Part shown: in pieces, positions 32,404 through 42,769 of the stretch | Numbering within the stretch: the stretch's first letter is position 1 | Layout of the letters: every line of letters begins with the position of its first letter | DNA from: Synoicihabitans lomoniglobus | GTDB taxonomy: Bacteria > Verrucomicrobiota > Verrucomicrobiia > Opitutales > Opitutaceae | Assembly: GCF_029023725.1 (NCBI RefSeq) | Contig: NZ_CP119075.1 | Span: 5,327,501 to 5,391,500, forward strand | DNA: 64,000 bases | Reading direction: 5' to 3' | Notes under the pieces: generated by a model | What the model was told of the DNA's origin: nothing | The model's database searches: none | What the model saw: the letters and a program-made list of their open reading frames with translations, nothing else | Made by a program: the position numbers and the translations under genes

Positions 32404-32868
32404 ATGAGTTCATCCATGTCGTCCGATCATATCGCTGCCGGGGAAGTCAGTCTGGAATTCAATTTCCATGCGCCGGTGGAGCGGGTGTGGGAGGCGTTGA
32501 TCGCCGACGTGGGGCAGTGGTGGCCCTCGTCGTTTTACACCTCCGAGCGGACGCAGCGGTTTTATCTCGAACCCAAACTGGGCGGAGTAATGGGTGAAGA
32601 CTTTGGTGATGGTGAGGGATTGGTGTGGTATCGGGTGATCGGGCTGGACCGCCCGCGCTCGCTGATGCTTTCCGGCTACCTCCTGCCGCCGTGGGCGGGG
32701 CCCGCGTTGTCGTTGGTGCGGATCGAATTGACGGCGGTGAACGCGCACGAAACGAAAATGACGTTCATGGATTCGACCTTTGGCAAGATGACGGACTGCA
32801 GCACCGCGGAAGGCTGGCAGCAGATCTTTGGCGATCATTTCACCCGTCACGTGGCCGCGTTGGCTTGA
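32404..32868 (+). CDS. SRPBCC / AHSA1-type ligand-binding protein
   Basis: 154 residues. LEFNFHAPVERVWEALIADV, GQWWPSSFYTSERTQRFYLE and the C-terminal helix DCSTAEGWQQIFGDHFTRHV match the START-like SRPBCC fold with a hydrophobic cavity. The following AraC-type gene is 24 bp away on the same strand. Confidence 0.88.
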   Translation: MSSSMSSDHIAAGEVSLEFNFHAPVERVWEALIADVGQWWPSSFYTSERTQRFYLEPKLGGVMGEDFGDGEGLVWYRVIGLDRPRSLMLSGYLLPPWAGPALSLVRIELTAVNAHETKMTFMDSTFGKMTDCSTAEGWQQIFGDHFTRHVAALA

Positions 32869-32892
32869 GGTTGGCGGAGCGAAACCGGCGTG

Positions 32893-33345
32893 ATGAAACC
32901 CTCCACGTTGCTGGCTCACGATCCCCGGATGGCGCGAGTGCGAACGCAGCTCGGTCGGAATCTGGATGAACCGCTCGACCTCGAGACGTTGGCCCGCGAC
33001 GCCGGCGTGTCCGTGCGGCAACTGGAGCGCGTATTTGCACGCTGTTGGGGCGAAAGTCCCCGGGCTTGTCGGCGACGGCTGCGGTTGGAGCGAGCGGCCC
33101 GGCGTTTGCGACGGAGCAGACGCTCGATTCTGACGATTGCTTTGGAGGCTGGTTACGCCAGCCACGAGGCGTTTACGCGGGGCTTTACGGCCCGCTTTGG
33201 CCGGGGGCCGGCCGAGTATCGAAAATCCGGTGACGTGACGACCGCGCCGCGCGACCGCCACATGATGTGGACCCAGGCATGGGCCACGGGTCTACGGCGG
33301 CACGTGGAGCGTCCGACGCAGACCCGCGATACCGGACCGGCTTAG
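32893..33345 (+). CDS. AraC-family transcriptional regulator (DNA-binding part only)
   Basis: 150 residues. The AraC helix-turn-helix pair covers LDEPLDLETLARDAGVSVRQ, LERVFARCWGESPRACRRRL and ILTIALEAGYASHEAFTRGF, with TARFGRGPAEYRK. There is no ligand-binding domain, so it may partner with the adjacent SRPBCC protein. It converges on and overlaps the end of the DUF5069 gene by 4 bp. Confidence 0.9.
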   Translation: MKPSTLLAHDPRMARVRTQLGRNLDEPLDLETLARDAGVSVRQLERVFARCWGESPRACRRRLRLERAARRLRRSRRSILTIALEAGYASHEAFTRGFTARFGRGPAEYRKSGDVTTAPRDRHMMWTQAWATGLRRHVERPTQTRDTGPA

Positions 33346-33794
33346 AGGCGGCCTTCCTCCATGTCGTAGACGTCGAACCAGACGCGCACGATTTTGCCGG
33401 CGGGAATGTATTGCGGGATGTAGCCTTCGAGGAACATCTGCAAAGGCACGGGCATGTCGCTGAGGCGCATGTCGCGCATCTTGTTGTTCCATTGGACGAC
33501 GGCCTCGGGGTCTTTCACCTGAGAGTTTTCGTTGATCCACGTTGCCACGGCGGTGTCATCGGCGCCGGTGGCCACAAAGGCTTTGAAGGCTTCGTGATCG
33601 ATGCCCGTGAACTCGAAGAGGAAACCGTCGAGCGGGCAGTTGTAGTGGAACTCGCCGTTGGTGCCGGCGACGACGGCGCGGCACTTGTCGAGCATGCGGC
33701 CGGCATGCACGTAGCCGCCGAGGGTCTCGCGCGGGCTGCGCGGAAACGTGGTGGTGAGATCGAGGGCGAGAGAAGCGACGGTGGTTTCGGACAT
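33342..33794 (-). CDS. DUF5069 family protein
   Basis: 150 residues. TTTFPRSPRETLGGYVHAGR followed by MLDKCRAVVAGTNGEFHYNC and PLDGFLFEFTGIDHEAFKAF is the family consensus. Function unknown; common in Verrucomicrobiota and Planctomycetota. A more distant relative lies at 46228-46659. Confidence 0.85.
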   Translation of the reverse strand: MSETTVASLALDLTTTFPRSPRETLGGYVHAGRMLDKCRAVVAGTNGEFHYNCPLDGFLFEFTGIDHEAFKAFVATGADDTAVATWINENSQVKDPEAVVQWNNKMRDMRLSDMPVPLQMFLEGYIPQYIPAGKIVRVWFDVYDMEEGRL

Positions 33795-34099
33795 AGTTGG
33801 CCACGAACGATCACCTCACGGCGATAAGCAACCGGAAGAACGGAAAACCAGGCGACGATTCGCGACGGGTATTGCTCGCCGGGGTAATACCACGCCCGGC
33901 GCATCAGGTTGTCGCGCACACCTCGCCGAAGCGTGCACCCAACAAGATCGCGCCCTCGCGGCGGAGTCGGGCGAGATTGCGGAATGCTCGGCGAAGTGGG
34001 CCTGTTCGTGCGGTGCTTTGGATGCGTTCCAAACCGGCCCGGTGGTGCAGCGGGCGGCCTAACGCTGATCGGGTGCTGCCAGCGAGCCCGCGAGGGAAG
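33795..34099. other. Gene-free stretch
   Basis: About 305 bp between the DUF5069 and phosphatase genes, both on the minus strand. The reading frames crossing it are GC-rich shadows without domain patterns. I see no clear RNA gene or long palindrome; it probably holds the DUF5069 promoter. Confidence 0.5.
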
Positions 34100-34549
34100 C
34101 TACCGTTCTTCCTTCGTCACTGCGTGGTAGAACTCGGTCACATGTTGCTCCAGCGTGGGCAGCATCTCCGCGGCTGTCGCCACATCGAGATCGTGAAAGT
34201 GCCAGAACTCCACCCGGTCTTCCCAAGCCGGGAAGTCACGTTGAATGTAGGCGCGGTGTTCGGCTTCCTTCAGGGCGATGCGTCGCGTGGCGCGTTCCAA
34301 GTCCGCCGTCGTGAGGCGAGCACGTTCGGTGGTGGTCAGGTTGAGAGAGACCCGGCGTCGTTTGAGGTATTCGTGCGTGTGGGGCGAAAGACCTGGAGGG
34401 GCCAAGTCAATATCAACCCCACGGGAGAATGCCCGCCACGGGGAACCATCGCGCTGGGCGAGGTGGTTGAACCACGCCTCCGAGAAGCGACTGCGATAGT
34501 AGTTGCCGGTGCAGATGAAGAGGACCTCGGGAGTCGCGGGGGATACCAT
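34100..34549 (-). CDS. Low-molecular-weight protein-tyrosine-phosphatase-like protein
   Basis: 149 residues. The P-loop appears as FICTGNYYRSRFSEAWFNHL, matching C-x5-R of arsenate reductases and LMW-PTPs. The general acid Asp may be in HFHDLDVATA (motif D-x-D). It should remove phosphate from tyrosine or similar esters. Confidence 0.82.
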   Translation of the reverse strand: MVSPATPEVLFICTGNYYRSRFSEAWFNHLAQRDGSPWRAFSRGVDIDLAPPGLSPHTHEYLKRRRVSLNLTTTERARLTTADLERATRRIALKEAEHRAYIQRDFPAWEDRVEFWHFHDLDVATAAEMLPTLEQHVTEFYHAVTKEER

Positions 34550-34865
34550 GGACCTGAGGTGACACTGCAGTCGCGTCAGTGCAAGTCAGCGGGCGGGTGT
34601 CGTGGGATCGTCACGCCGAAAGCTGACCAAGCTTTTGCATCGCCGCGTCTGCGACCGGGGTGACGTCCCCGCCTCTGAGCGTCACGACTCCATCTGCAAA
34701 TCGATGTGCCCTTGTCCACATTGGTTGAAGAATATTTTTTGTGATCTATATCCGCGATTTGAGGTCTGCTGGCTTGAGGTCAGGTCAGGGGGCGGATACG
34801 TTTAGGTTCGTGATTTCGGGTGATGGTAAATCGCCATTCAAACCTCCCGGGAGAGCGGATTAGTC
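34550..34865. other. Divergent intergenic region upstream of the NifX-like gene
   Basis: 316 bp between divergent genes. The right half is AT-rich (TATTTTTTGTGATCTATATC near 34732-34752) and should hold promoters. GGGAGAGCG lies about 8-16 bp before the ATG at 34866 as a ribosome binding site. TGTGATCTATATCCGCGA resembles half of a CRP/FNR-type site but is too imperfect to call. Confidence 0.45.
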
Positions 34866-35198
34866 ATGAAGATCGCGATTGCCTGTAACCAGAGCCGGTT
34901 GTCCGGCGAGGTGGCTCCCAAATTTGGCCGAGCACCGTTTTACATGATCTACGATACGGAGAATGCCGGATTGTCCAAATTGGCCAAAGGACCAAGAAAA
35001 ACGATGCCGCCCGACGGCGGGTTGAACGTGGCGGTGACGCTGATGGAAACCGAAATCGGTGCGGTGATTGCAGGTGAGTTTGGTGATCACGTGGCCCATT
35101 TTTTCCGCGGGGCGAATGTCAAATTGGCACGCGCGCCCGGGGTGGGTGGTTCGCGGGCGCTCGACGACTTTTTGAACGGTCGATTGCCGAGCGCTTAG
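34866..35198 (+). CDS. NifX/NifB-type iron-molybdenum cofactor domain protein
   Basis: 110 residues. MKIAIACNQSRLSGEVAPKF GRAPFYMIYD and PPDGGLNVAVTLMETEIGAV IAGEFGDHVAHF (written in parts) match the dinitrogenase cofactor-biosynthesis fold. No nitrogenase genes are nearby, so it is probably a metal-cluster or redox accessory. It converges on a CoA-disulfide reductase-like gene. Confidence 0.88.
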   Translation: MKIAIACNQSRLSGEVAPKFGRAPFYMIYDTENAGLSKLAKGPRKTMPPDGGLNVAVTLMETEIGAVIAGEFGDHVAHFFRGANVKLARAPGVGGSRALDDFLNGRLPSA

Positions 35199-35243
35199 AC
35201 ACCTTGATGCCGGTTGGTTTTTGCGCATGAGGCCGACACACGG

Positions 35244-36914
35244 TCACGGCGTCGGCAGCTTGGCCGGGCTGCGGGGATCGAAATGGGCGCGAATGCCGCC
35301 GGTGAGCGATCTGACCTCAAATCCGCGCTGGGCGAGAATGCGCGCGGCAAAGTAGGATGTTTTGCCCAGCGCACACACGGTGACGACCGGGCGCGATGTA
35401 TCCAGTTCACCTGCACGATCGCGCAGCTGGCCGAAGGGAATATTGATGATGCCCTCGCGGGGCAGCGGGTGGGCCGCCACCAAGGGAGGTGGACGCACAT
35501 CGACTACTTGCACGGCGGGGTCGTCGGGAATGCGATCGACCGGCGTGACGAGACCATCGCGGGCATTCACGGCGGTGAACGCGGCGAGATTGATGATGTC
35601 CTTGGCCGCGCCAAACGGAGGGGCGTAGGCGAGTTCGAGTTGAGCCAAGTCGTCGATGGTGAGACCGCCCATGATGGCGGTGGCGATGACATCAAGACGC
35701 TTGTCGACGCCAGCCAGGCCGGTGACTTGAGCGCCAAGAATGCGACCGCTGTCAGGTGCCCAGAGGAGCTTCAGTTGCAGAGGCTGGGCGCCGGGGTAGT
35801 AGCCGGCGTGGTGGTTGTCGTTGACGGTCACGACGCGGTAGTCGCGGTGAGCCGCCTTGAGGCGCTTTTCCGTCCAGCCGGTAAGTCCGGCGGTTACTTC
35901 GAAGACGCGCACGATGGCGGTGCCGAGAACGCCGGGAAAGGGTTTGGTTTGAGCGGGCCGTATGATGTGATCGGCCGCGAGACGACCTTGGCGGTTGGCG
36001 GGACCGCCGAGAGGCACGGCGCACGCTTCACCCGTAACGAAGTCCTCCACTTCGACGGCGTCACCGCCGGCGTAGATGTCGGGATCGCTGGTGCGCATAA
36101 ACGTATCCACTTTAATGTGACCGCGTGGGCCGAGCACCAGGCCCGCGTCGCGGGCGAGGGTGGTGTCGGGGCGCACGCCGAGAGCGAGCACCGCGAGATC
36201 GGTGGTGACGACGCGTCCGGAGGCGAGGGTGCAGCCGAGGCGGCCGTCGGCGTCGTGGAAGGAGGCAATGCCGTCGCCGAGAATGAGGGTGATGTCGTGG
36301 CGACGCAGTTCGTCCTCCAGCAGGCCGGTCATGGCTTGGTCGAGCTGCGGGAGCACCTGCGGCTGAAGCTCCACCAACGTGACGTCCTTGCCGGCGTGGC
36401 GAAACTGTTCCGCCATTTCCAAGCCGATGAAGCCGGCTCCGATGACCGTGACGTGGGCGGTGGCGGCGGCTTTGATGCGGTCCATGTCGCCAAGATTGCG
36501 AAGCGTGTGCAGGCGGGGATCATCGATGCCGGGGAGTGGTGGCCGCAGCGGTTGCGCGCCGGGAGCGAGCACGAGCTTGTCGTAGGGCAGCCACGCGATG
36601 GTGCCGTCGGCGATGGATTGCACCTGCACGCGTTTGTTGGATCGATCGATGGTGATGGCTGCTGTCGACGTGCGCACCTCGATGTTGAGCAGCTGCTTCA
36701 ACGTGGTCGGGGTTTGCACGGCGAGGGCCGCGCGATCGCCGATTTCTCCGCCGATGTAGTAAGGCAGGCCGCAATTGGCGAACGAGACATCCGGACCGCG
36801 TTCGAGCAGCGTGATGTGAGCGAACTCGTCGAGCCGGCGAGCCCGGGCGGCGGCGGAGGCCCCGGCGGCAACGCCGCCGACAATGACGATTTGGAGAGGA
36901 GCGATTGCGGACAT
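35244..36914 (-). CDS. CoA-disulfide reductase-like FAD oxidoreductase fused to rhodanese
   Basis: 556 residues. N-terminal FAD site IVIVGGVAAGASAAARARRL, then SFANCGLPYYIGG with the redox cysteine of CoADR (about 44), NAD site VTVIGAGFIGLEMAEQF and FAD block DIYAGGDAVEVEDFVTGE. The C-terminal rhodanese domain (about 465-550) has VVDVRPPPL and the active-site loop VCALGKTSYF. CoADR-Rh enzymes reduce CoA disulfide, polysulfide or CoA persulfide with NAD(P)H. The ferritin-like gene is 41 bp upstream, so they may share a transcript. Confidence 0.92.
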   Translation of the reverse strand: MSAIAPLQIVIVGGVAAGASAAARARRLDEFAHITLLERGPDVSFANCGLPYYIGGEIGDRAALAVQTPTTLKQLLNIEVRTSTAAITIDRSNKRVQVQSIADGTIAWLPYDKLVLAPGAQPLRPPLPGIDDPRLHTLRNLGDMDRIKAAATAHVTVIGAGFIGLEMAEQFRHAGKDVTLVELQPQVLPQLDQAMTGLLEDELRRHDITLILGDGIASFHDADGRLGCTLASGRVVTTDLAVLALGVRPDTTLARDAGLVLGPRGHIKVDTFMRTSDPDIYAGGDAVEVEDFVTGEACAVPLGGPANRQGRLAADHIIRPAQTKPFPGVLGTAIVRVFEVTAGLTGWTEKRLKAAHRDYRVVTVNDNHHAGYYPGAQPLQLKLLWAPDSGRILGAQVTGLAGVDKRLDVIATAIMGGLTIDDLAQLELAYAPPFGAAKDIINLAAFTAVNARDGLVTPVDRIPDDPAVQVVDVRPPPLVAAHPLPREGIINIPFGQLRDRAGELDTSRPVVTVCALGKTSYFAARILAQRGFEVRSLTGGIRAHFDPRSPAKLPTP

Positions 36915-36955
36915 GACGGTGGCGTTGGAGGGTGGGTCGGTGGTGAGGAGCCGGC

Positions 36956-37369
36956 TCAGCCGCGCAGGCGGGCCATCTCCTGGCGGTGATGATCTTCGTC
37001 GGCGGCTTGGTCCTCCATGGTTTGCTTGAGCGCGAAATGCCCGGCGGACTCGGCCATGTGGGCGAGTTCGATGTAGTTTGCCACGTCGGCGCCTTCGGCC
37101 GCGATATCGGCGGTGAGCATGGCGTCGACGGTGGCCGGAATGGGTGACAAATCAGGGGCCAGTTCCGGGGTGCCGCCGAGATGCGCGATCTGATTGGCGA
37201 GGTATTGGGCGTGGCCCACTTCGTCGGTGACTTCGGCGAGATACATGGAGCGCACGTTTTCATTCGACGCGCCTTTGATCGCGGCGGCCTGACGCATGTA
37301 GCGGAGGAACGTGGAGACCTCGCGGTTAAGCTGGTCGTTGAGTTTGGTGATGAGGGGGGATTTAGTCAT
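36956..37369 (-). CDS. Ferritin-like (bacterioferritin-type) protein
   Basis: 137 residues. LNDQLNREVSTFLRYMRQAA, AEVTDEVGHAQYLANQIAHL, AEGADVANYIELAHMAESAG and DQAADEDHHRQEMARL give the paired E and E-x2-H ligands of a di-iron four-helix bundle. It may store iron or detoxify peroxide. It lies between the peroxidase and the disulfide reductase on the same strand. Confidence 0.88.
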   Translation of the reverse strand: MTKSPLITKLNDQLNREVSTFLRYMRQAAAIKGASNENVRSMYLAEVTDEVGHAQYLANQIAHLGGTPELAPDLSPIPATVDAMLTADIAAEGADVANYIELAHMAESAGHFALKQTMEDQAADEDHHRQEMARLRG

Positions 37370-37375
37370 GATGTT

Positions 37376-38425
37376 TTAGCGGAGAGCAGGTGTGGAGGGT
37401 GATGGAGGAAGTGCAGGCGACTCGATGGTGGGGAGTCGGCCGGTGAGGGTTTGAAGGAAGGCCACGATGTCAGAAACCTCCTGATCGGTGAGGGTGCCGC
37501 CCATTTGGCTGGAGCTCATGATGGCCACGGCTTCCTCCAGGCTTTCCACCTGGCCCGAGTGGAAGTAGGGGCTGGTGAGGGCGATGTTACGCAGCGGCGA
37601 GGCGCGAAAGACGTAGTCGTCGCTTTTGGACGCGGTCACCGCGAACCGACCGCGGTCGGCCTCAGGGCGGATCCCGACGGGCGGTTGCTCGAAAACGCCG
37701 AACGGGTAGTAGCTGTCGCCACCGAGGTTTACGCCAGTGTGGCAGATCGTGCAGCCTTTCAGGGTAAAGGCTCGCAAGCCGGCTTCCTCGTTGGACTTGA
37801 GCACCTTCACGTCGCCATCGAGGTAGCGGTCGAAGCGTGATCGGGACGTGATGAGAGTCGCTTGGAAGCACTCCAGCGCCAAGGCCATGTTGTGGTGGTT
37901 GACCGGTTCGGGGTCGTCGGGGAAGGCGGCGGCGAATCGGCGCACATAGCCCGGAATCGAACCAAGGCGGGCGACCACGACAGCCGCATCATCGCCCAGT
38001 TCCAGCCGAGCCTCAACGGGATGCCCGGACCGAGCGGTGAGGTCGGCGGAGCGTCCGTCCCAAAATTTGGCGGTATTGAAAATCGCGTTGAACACGGTGG
38101 GAGCGTTGCGCGGTTCTTTTTGCCAGTGGTGTCCGAACGAAGCGGACTTCGAGGAAGCGCCTCCCGCTGTGAGGTCGTGGCAGCTGTGGCAGCTGGAGGT
38201 TCCATCGGGCGAAAGCCGTGGATCGAAGAACAGCATTTTGCCCAGTTCCCGTTTAGCGGGGGTGGCGGGATTGTTCTCCAATTCGGGTGCTTGGAGCGGC
38301 ACGGATGCAAACGTCTCTTTGGCGATGAAGTAGACCAGGTAGTCGGGTCTCTGGCTTTTGCCCGGTAAAGGCAGGCAGACCAGAATCGCGAAGCTGATGG
38401 CGACCGTTGACGTAAGGCGGGCCAT
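37376..38425 (-). CDS. Di-haem cytochrome c peroxidase / MauG-type protein
   Basis: 349 residues with signal peptide MARLTSTVAISFAILVCLPL. Two haem c motifs, CHSCH (about 79-83) and CTICH (about 226-230), plus the family blocks LGKMLFFDPRLSPDGTSSCH and APTVFNAIFNTAKFWDGRS. It should reduce hydrogen peroxide in the periplasm. It ends 6 bp before the ferritin-like start and begins 12 bp after the RND permease stop, so it could be on the efflux operon transcript. Confidence 0.93.
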   Translation of the reverse strand: MARLTSTVAISFAILVCLPLPGKSQRPDYLVYFIAKETFASVPLQAPELENNPATPAKRELGKMLFFDPRLSPDGTSSCHSCHDLTAGGASSKSASFGHHWQKEPRNAPTVFNAIFNTAKFWDGRSADLTARSGHPVEARLELGDDAAVVVARLGSIPGYVRRFAAAFPDDPEPVNHHNMALALECFQATLITSRSRFDRYLDGDVKVLKSNEEAGLRAFTLKGCTICHTGVNLGGDSYYPFGVFEQPPVGIRPEADRGRFAVTASKSDDYVFRASPLRNIALTSPYFHSGQVESLEEAVAIMSSSQMGGTLTDQEVSDIVAFLQTLTGRLPTIESPALPPSPSTPALR

Positions 38426-38437
38426 GACGAGTGGGAG

Positions 38438-41400
38438 TTAGGTGACCTCCTTGCTTTGGTTGGCCATGAAGTAGAGGACGGGCACGGCCATGCGGCTGAT
38501 GAAGAGCGAGGCGATCTCGCCGAACATGAGGCTGATCGCCAGGCCTTGGAAAATAGGGTCGGCGAGGATGACGCTTGCGCCGACCACGACCGCTAAGGCG
38601 GTGAGCAACATGGGGCGAAAGCGCACCGCACCGGCTTCGACCACGGCGTCGCGCAGGGCGAGTCCGTCGCCGCGGCGCAGTTCGATGAAGTCGACGAGGA
38701 TGATCGAGTTGCGCACCACAATGCCCGCGCCGGCCATGAAGCCGATCATCGAGGTCGCGGTGAAAAACGCGCCCATCGCCCAGTGCGCGGGCAGGATGCC
38801 GATCAGCGAAAACGGAATCGCGGCCATGACCACGAGCGGCGTGACGTAGCTGCGGAACCAGCCGACCATGAGCATCGCGATGAGGATGAGCACGGCGGCG
38901 AAGGCGATGCCGAGATCGCGGAATACCTCCAAGGTGATGTGCCATTCGCCGTCCCATTTGAGAGCGGGCTGGGTGTCGTCATCCGGGAGGTTGAGGTGCA
39001 GGATATTGAGTTCGGGATCGGTGGCACCGTAGTCGCGCGCATCGATGTCGAGCAGGTCCATGTGGATGCCAAACAACGCGTAGGCGGGACTCTCCACCAG
39101 GCCCGCGACATCGGCGGTCACGTAGGTCACGGGCTTCAGGTTTTTGCGATAAAGGCTGCGCGTGCCGGCGGTGCGTTCGACGCGCACGAGTTCCGACAAC
39201 GCCACCAGCGGCGCGGACGGATCACGGTCCGAACGCACTTGCAGCGCGAGCAATTCCTCGGGCGTCGTCCGAGCGGAATCGGGCAACTCCAGCAAGATGT
39301 TCACGTCCTCGCGTTCGTCGGGTTGGTGCAGCAGATCGACGGGGTGATTTCGCGCGGCGAAGCGCAACGTGCGCGCGATGGCGGCGGTGCTGATGCCGTG
39401 AAAGGCGGCCTTCTCCTTGTCGACCACGTAGCGCACCTTGGATTGCGGATCTTCCACATACCAATCGAGGTCCACCACGCCCTCGGTGCCCGCCATGACG
39501 TCTCGCACTTGGCGGGCGAGGGCGACGCGTTGTTCCTCGTCGGGGCCGTAGATCTCGGCCACGAGGCTTTGCAACACCGGCGGGCCGGGCGGCACTTCGG
39601 CGACGGCGACATTGGCACCATGTTTTTGGGCAATGACGGCGAGAGCCGGGCGGATGCGTTTGGCGATGTCGTGGCTTTGGTCGGCGCGGTCATGCTTGCC
39701 CACGAGGTTGACTTGGATGTCGGCCACGTTGGGTCCGCGCCGCATGTAGTAGTGACGCACGAGTCCGTTGAAATTGAACGGCGAGGCCGTGCCGGCGTAG
39801 ATTTGGAAATCACTGACCTCGGGCGCGGTCTGGATCGCGGCCGCCATTTCCTGGGCGATGGCCGTCGTCTGTTCCAGGGTGGTGCCCTCCGGCGTGTCGA
39901 TGATGACCTGAAACTCCGACTTGTTGTCGAACGGCAGCATCTTGACCTCGACGAAACCGAACAGCACCACCGCCGCCGATCCAGCCAGCAACACCACGAT
40001 GGTGGCGAGAAAGGCCCAACGGTGGAACGCGCTGTCGAGCAGCGGCTCCATCACGCGGTGATACAGGCGCGTCGACCAGTCGGCCTCACCGTGGCCGTGC
40101 CCATGGCCGTGGCCTTCCTCGAAGGTGAGGGCCGAGCGTTCCGCTTCGGGCATCACCTCTTCCTTCACGAAACGGCGGCGCAGCACGCGCAACGCGGCCC
40201 ACGGCGTGATTGTGAAAGCGATGACCAAGGAGAACAACATGGCCGCGGTCGAACCGATCGGAATCGGCCGCATGTAAGGTCCCATCAATCCGCCCACGAA
40301 GGCCATGGGCAGGATGGCCGCGATGACGGCCCACGTCGCGAGCACGGTCGGGTTGCCGACTTCATCGACCGCCTCCAGCGCGACTTGACGCAACGGCTTT
40401 TGGCGAGCGCCCGGCAAGCGCACGTGGCGCACGATATTTTCGACCACGACAATCGCGTCGTCGACCAGGATACCGATCGAGAAGATCAAGGCGAAGAGCG
40501 TGATGCGATTGAGCGTGTATCCATAAAGGTAGAACACGAGCAACGTGAGCGCCAGGGTCGACGGGATGGCGAGTAACACCACAGTGGATTCGCGCCAGCC
40601 GAGAAAAAACAGGATGAGCACGGCCACGCCGAATACGGCGATGCCCATGTGCAGCAGCAGCTCGTTGCTCTTTTCCGCCGCGGTATGGCCGTAGTCGCGG
40701 GTCACGGTCAGCTCGACGTCGGCGGGCAGCAAGGTGCCGCGCAGGGTGTCGATCTTGGTGAGGATATCCTCGACGACGTCGATGGCGTTGGCACCGGGAC
40801 GCTTGGCCACGCTCAGCGTGACGGCGGCTTCGAGAGGCGTGCCGGGCGCGCCGTGCAACACGTAGTTGGCGGGTTCCTCGGCGCCGTCGGTGATGGTGGC
40901 GACGTCGCGCAGGTAAACCGGGTGGTTGTCCTGCACGCCGACCACGACGGCAGCGACGTCGGTGGCGTCGCGCAGAAACGCTCCGATATCGAGCAGGATC
41001 TCGGTATTGGCAAAAGGTCGCGACCCCGCCTGCGCCGCACTGTTGGCGGCCTGGAGGGCGGCGCCGACGGAGTCCACATCGAGCCCGTGAGCGGCGAGGG
41101 CGGCGGGATCAAGCGCGACGCGCACGGCGCGACGGACGCCGCCGATGAGCGTGGTCTCGGCGACCTGATCGACGGATTTTACGGCTTCGTCGAGTTGGGC
41201 GCCGAGGCGGCGCAGCGTGAGGTGATCCTGCGTCGCGCTATGGAGCGTGAGCGCGAGAATGGGCACGTCGTCGATGGTGCGCGGCTTGATGAGCGGCGTG
41301 CTCACGCCGGCGGGAATGGCGTCGTAGTTGGTCTGAAGTTTTTGGTTCAGGCGGATGAGGGCTGCCTCGATATCGGTGCCGACCTCGAAGCGCGCGATGA

Positions 41401-41725
41401 TGAGGGCGTTGCCGGGACCGGAGGTGGAGTAGAGGTATTCGACGTCGGGGATTTCCCAGAGGAGTTTTTCCATCGGACGCGTGACGCGGTTCTCGACCTC
41501 GGTGGGGGTGGCGCCGGGCATGGCGACGAGCACGTCGATCATGGGAACCTTGATCTGCGGCTCCTCCTCGCGGGGGAGTTGCAACACGGCAAACAGGCCC
41601 AGCAGGATCGACGCAATGACGGCGATCGGCGTGAGCTTTGAGTCAATGAAGATCGCCGCGAGTCGTCCGGTCACGCCGTAGCGTGGCGCGGTCTTGGGAG
41701 TGGGTTGGTCGTCGGTGTCGCTCAT
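38438..41725 (-). CDS. RND efflux transporter permease (AcrB-like)
   Basis: 1095 residues. N-terminal [20 protein letters not shown] and [20 protein letters not shown] are typical of the AcrB/MdtBC superfamily; helix 4 contains [20 protein letters not shown], the proton-relay aspartates. The middle cytoplasmic loop holds an unusual His-rich run [11 protein letters not shown] that could bind metal. Twelve helices and two large periplasmic loops are expected. The start overlaps the adaptor stop by 4 nt (ATGA). Exported substrate unknown. Confidence 0.95.
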   Translation of the reverse strand: MSDTDDQPTPKTAPRYGVTGRLAAIFIDSKLTPIAVIASILLGLFAVLQLPREEEPQIKVPMIDVLVAMPGATPTEVENRVTRPMEKLLWEIPDVEYLYSTSGPGNALIIARFEVGTDIEAALIRLNQKLQTNYDAIPAGVSTPLIKPRTIDDVPILALTLHSATQDHLTLRRLGAQLDEAVKSVDQVAETTLIGGVRRAVRVALDPAALAAHGLDVDSVGAALQAANSAAQAGSRPFANTEILLDIGAFLRDATDVAAVVVGVQDNHPVYLRDVATITDGAEEPANYVLHGAPGTPLEAAVTLSVAKRPGANAIDVVEDILTKIDTLRGTLLPADVELTVTRDYGHTAAEKSNELLLHMGIAVFGVAVLILFFLGWRESTVVLLAIPSTLALTLLVFYLYGYTLNRITLFALIFSIGILVDDAIVVVENIVRHVRLPGARQKPLRQVALEAVDEVGNPTVLATWAVIAAILPMAFVGGLMGPYMRPIPIGSTAAMLFSLVIAFTITPWAALRVLRRRFVKEEVMPEAERSALTFEEGHGHGHGHGEADWSTRLYHRVMEPLLDSAFHRWAFLATIVVLLAGSAAVVLFGFVEVKMLPFDNKSEFQVIIDTPEGTTLEQTTAIAQEMAAAIQTAPEVSDFQIYAGTASPFNFNGLVRHYYMRRGPNVADIQVNLVGKHDRADQSHDIAKRIRPALAVIAQKHGANVAVAEVPPGPPVLQSLVAEIYGPDEEQRVALARQVRDVMAGTEGVVDLDWYVEDPQSKVRYVVDKEKAAFHGISTAAIARTLRFAARNHPVDLLHQPDEREDVNILLELPDSARTTPEELLALQVRSDRDPSAPLVALSELVRVERTAGTRSLYRKNLKPVTYVTADVAGLVESPAYALFGIHMDLLDIDARDYGATDPELNILHLNLPDDDTQPALKWDGEWHITLEVFRDLGIAFAAVLILIAMLMVGWFRSYVTPLVVMAAIPFSLIGILPAHWAMGAFFTATSMIGFMAGAGIVVRNSIILVDFIELRRGDGLALRDAVVEAGAVRFRPMLLTALAVVVGASVILADPIFQGLAISLMFGEIASLFISRMAVPVLYFMANQSKEVT

Positions 41726-42747
41726 CGGGAAATCTGCAGCGATTGTCCGTCACGCAACGGAGCGGGTGGGTTGATCACGACGGTTTCACCGGCGTTGAGT
41801 CCGGCGAGCACGGTGGTGACGCCTTCGGTGGTGTGGCCGGTCTTGACGAGGCGCAGCACGGCGTGACCGTCGGCGACGACGAACACGCGTTGCATCTGGC
41901 CGAAGGTGGTGACGGCGCTGGCCGGGATGGTGAGGGTGGGCACGGTGGTATCGGGCCAGCGCACGCGCACGAATTGCCCGGCGCGCAATGGCGCGGCTGC
42001 GTTGATCAAAATACGCACCAGCCGCGAACGCGTTGCGGCGTTGGCGGCGGGGGAAGCTTCGCGGACGGTGCCGGCGTAGGGGACGAAGTCGGCTTCGACG
42101 GTGACGGGATCGCCGACGGTTAGGGATCGCAGGGATTCGGGGACCGCCACTTCGACCTCGAGGTCGGAGCCCTCGATGGTGAACAACGGGGTGCCGGGAG
42201 CAGCGAAGTCGCCGGACTCGACCAAGCGTTGCGTGATCACGCCGTCGAAGGGAGCGACGACGGTGGTGTGGGCGAGTTGCGCGGAGACGGCGTCGAGAGC
42301 GGCGGCGACCATGCGACGCTGATCCTCGAGCGCACGCACGGTTTCGGCGGTGGAGGCACCGCGGGTGAGCAGGTCAGCTTCGCGTTGATGGTCGCGGGTG
42401 GCCTGGTCGAGGGCGGCGCGGGCCTGAGCGACGCGGGCGTTGAGCTCGGTGGCGGAGAGTGTGACGAGGGTCTGTCCGGCGGTGACGGTCTGGCCGATGG
42501 CGATCGGGGCGCGGTCGACGGTGCCCATGGTTTGGGCGGAAACGGTGGCGCGCGCGACGGCTTGCACGGTGCCGGGGAGATGACGCTCCTGATGATCGGT
42601 GGTGGCAGTGACGGTGGCGACCTCGACCTCCATCGCGGGCAAGGCGGGGGCGTTGGCGGCGGTCGATGCGGGTTTGCTGCAGGCGCTCAGCATCAAGAGC
42701 GCGGCGATGACGCCGATGGTGGTTAAAATGGGAGAGGGTCGGTGCAT
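41722..42747 (-). CDS. RND periplasmic adaptor (membrane fusion protein)
   Basis: 341 residues. Lipoprotein signal [12 protein letters not shown] with lipobox cysteine. Lipoyl/barrel region [20 protein letters not shown] and [20 protein letters not shown], coiled coil [20 protein letters not shown] and [20 protein letters not shown] are classic. It links the RND pump and the TolC-like channel. 22 bp follow the TolC stop. Confidence 0.94.
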   Translation of the reverse strand: MHRPSPILTTIGVIAALLMLSACSKPASTAANAPALPAMEVEVATVTATTDHQERHLPGTVQAVARATVSAQTMGTVDRAPIAIGQTVTAGQTLVTLSATELNARVAQARAALDQATRDHQREADLLTRGASTAETVRALEDQRRMVAAALDAVSAQLAHTTVVAPFDGVITQRLVESGDFAAPGTPLFTIEGSDLEVEVAVPESLRSLTVGDPVTVEADFVPYAGTVREASPAANAATRSRLVRILINAAAPLRAGQFVRVRWPDTTVPTLTIPASAVTTFGQMQRVFVVADGHAVLRLVKTGHTTEGVTTVLAGLNAGETVVINPPAPLRDGQSLQISR

Positions 42748-42769
42748 GGCGAAAAGGGGAAGGGGAGGA

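Noticed and set aside
33797..34663. 288-residue plus-strand frame in the gap and across the phosphatase gene
   Set aside because: No family pattern; the phosphatase on the other strand has a clear P-loop.
34732..34770. CRP/FNR site upstream of the NifX-like gene
   Set aside because: Only one half-site resembles the consensus.
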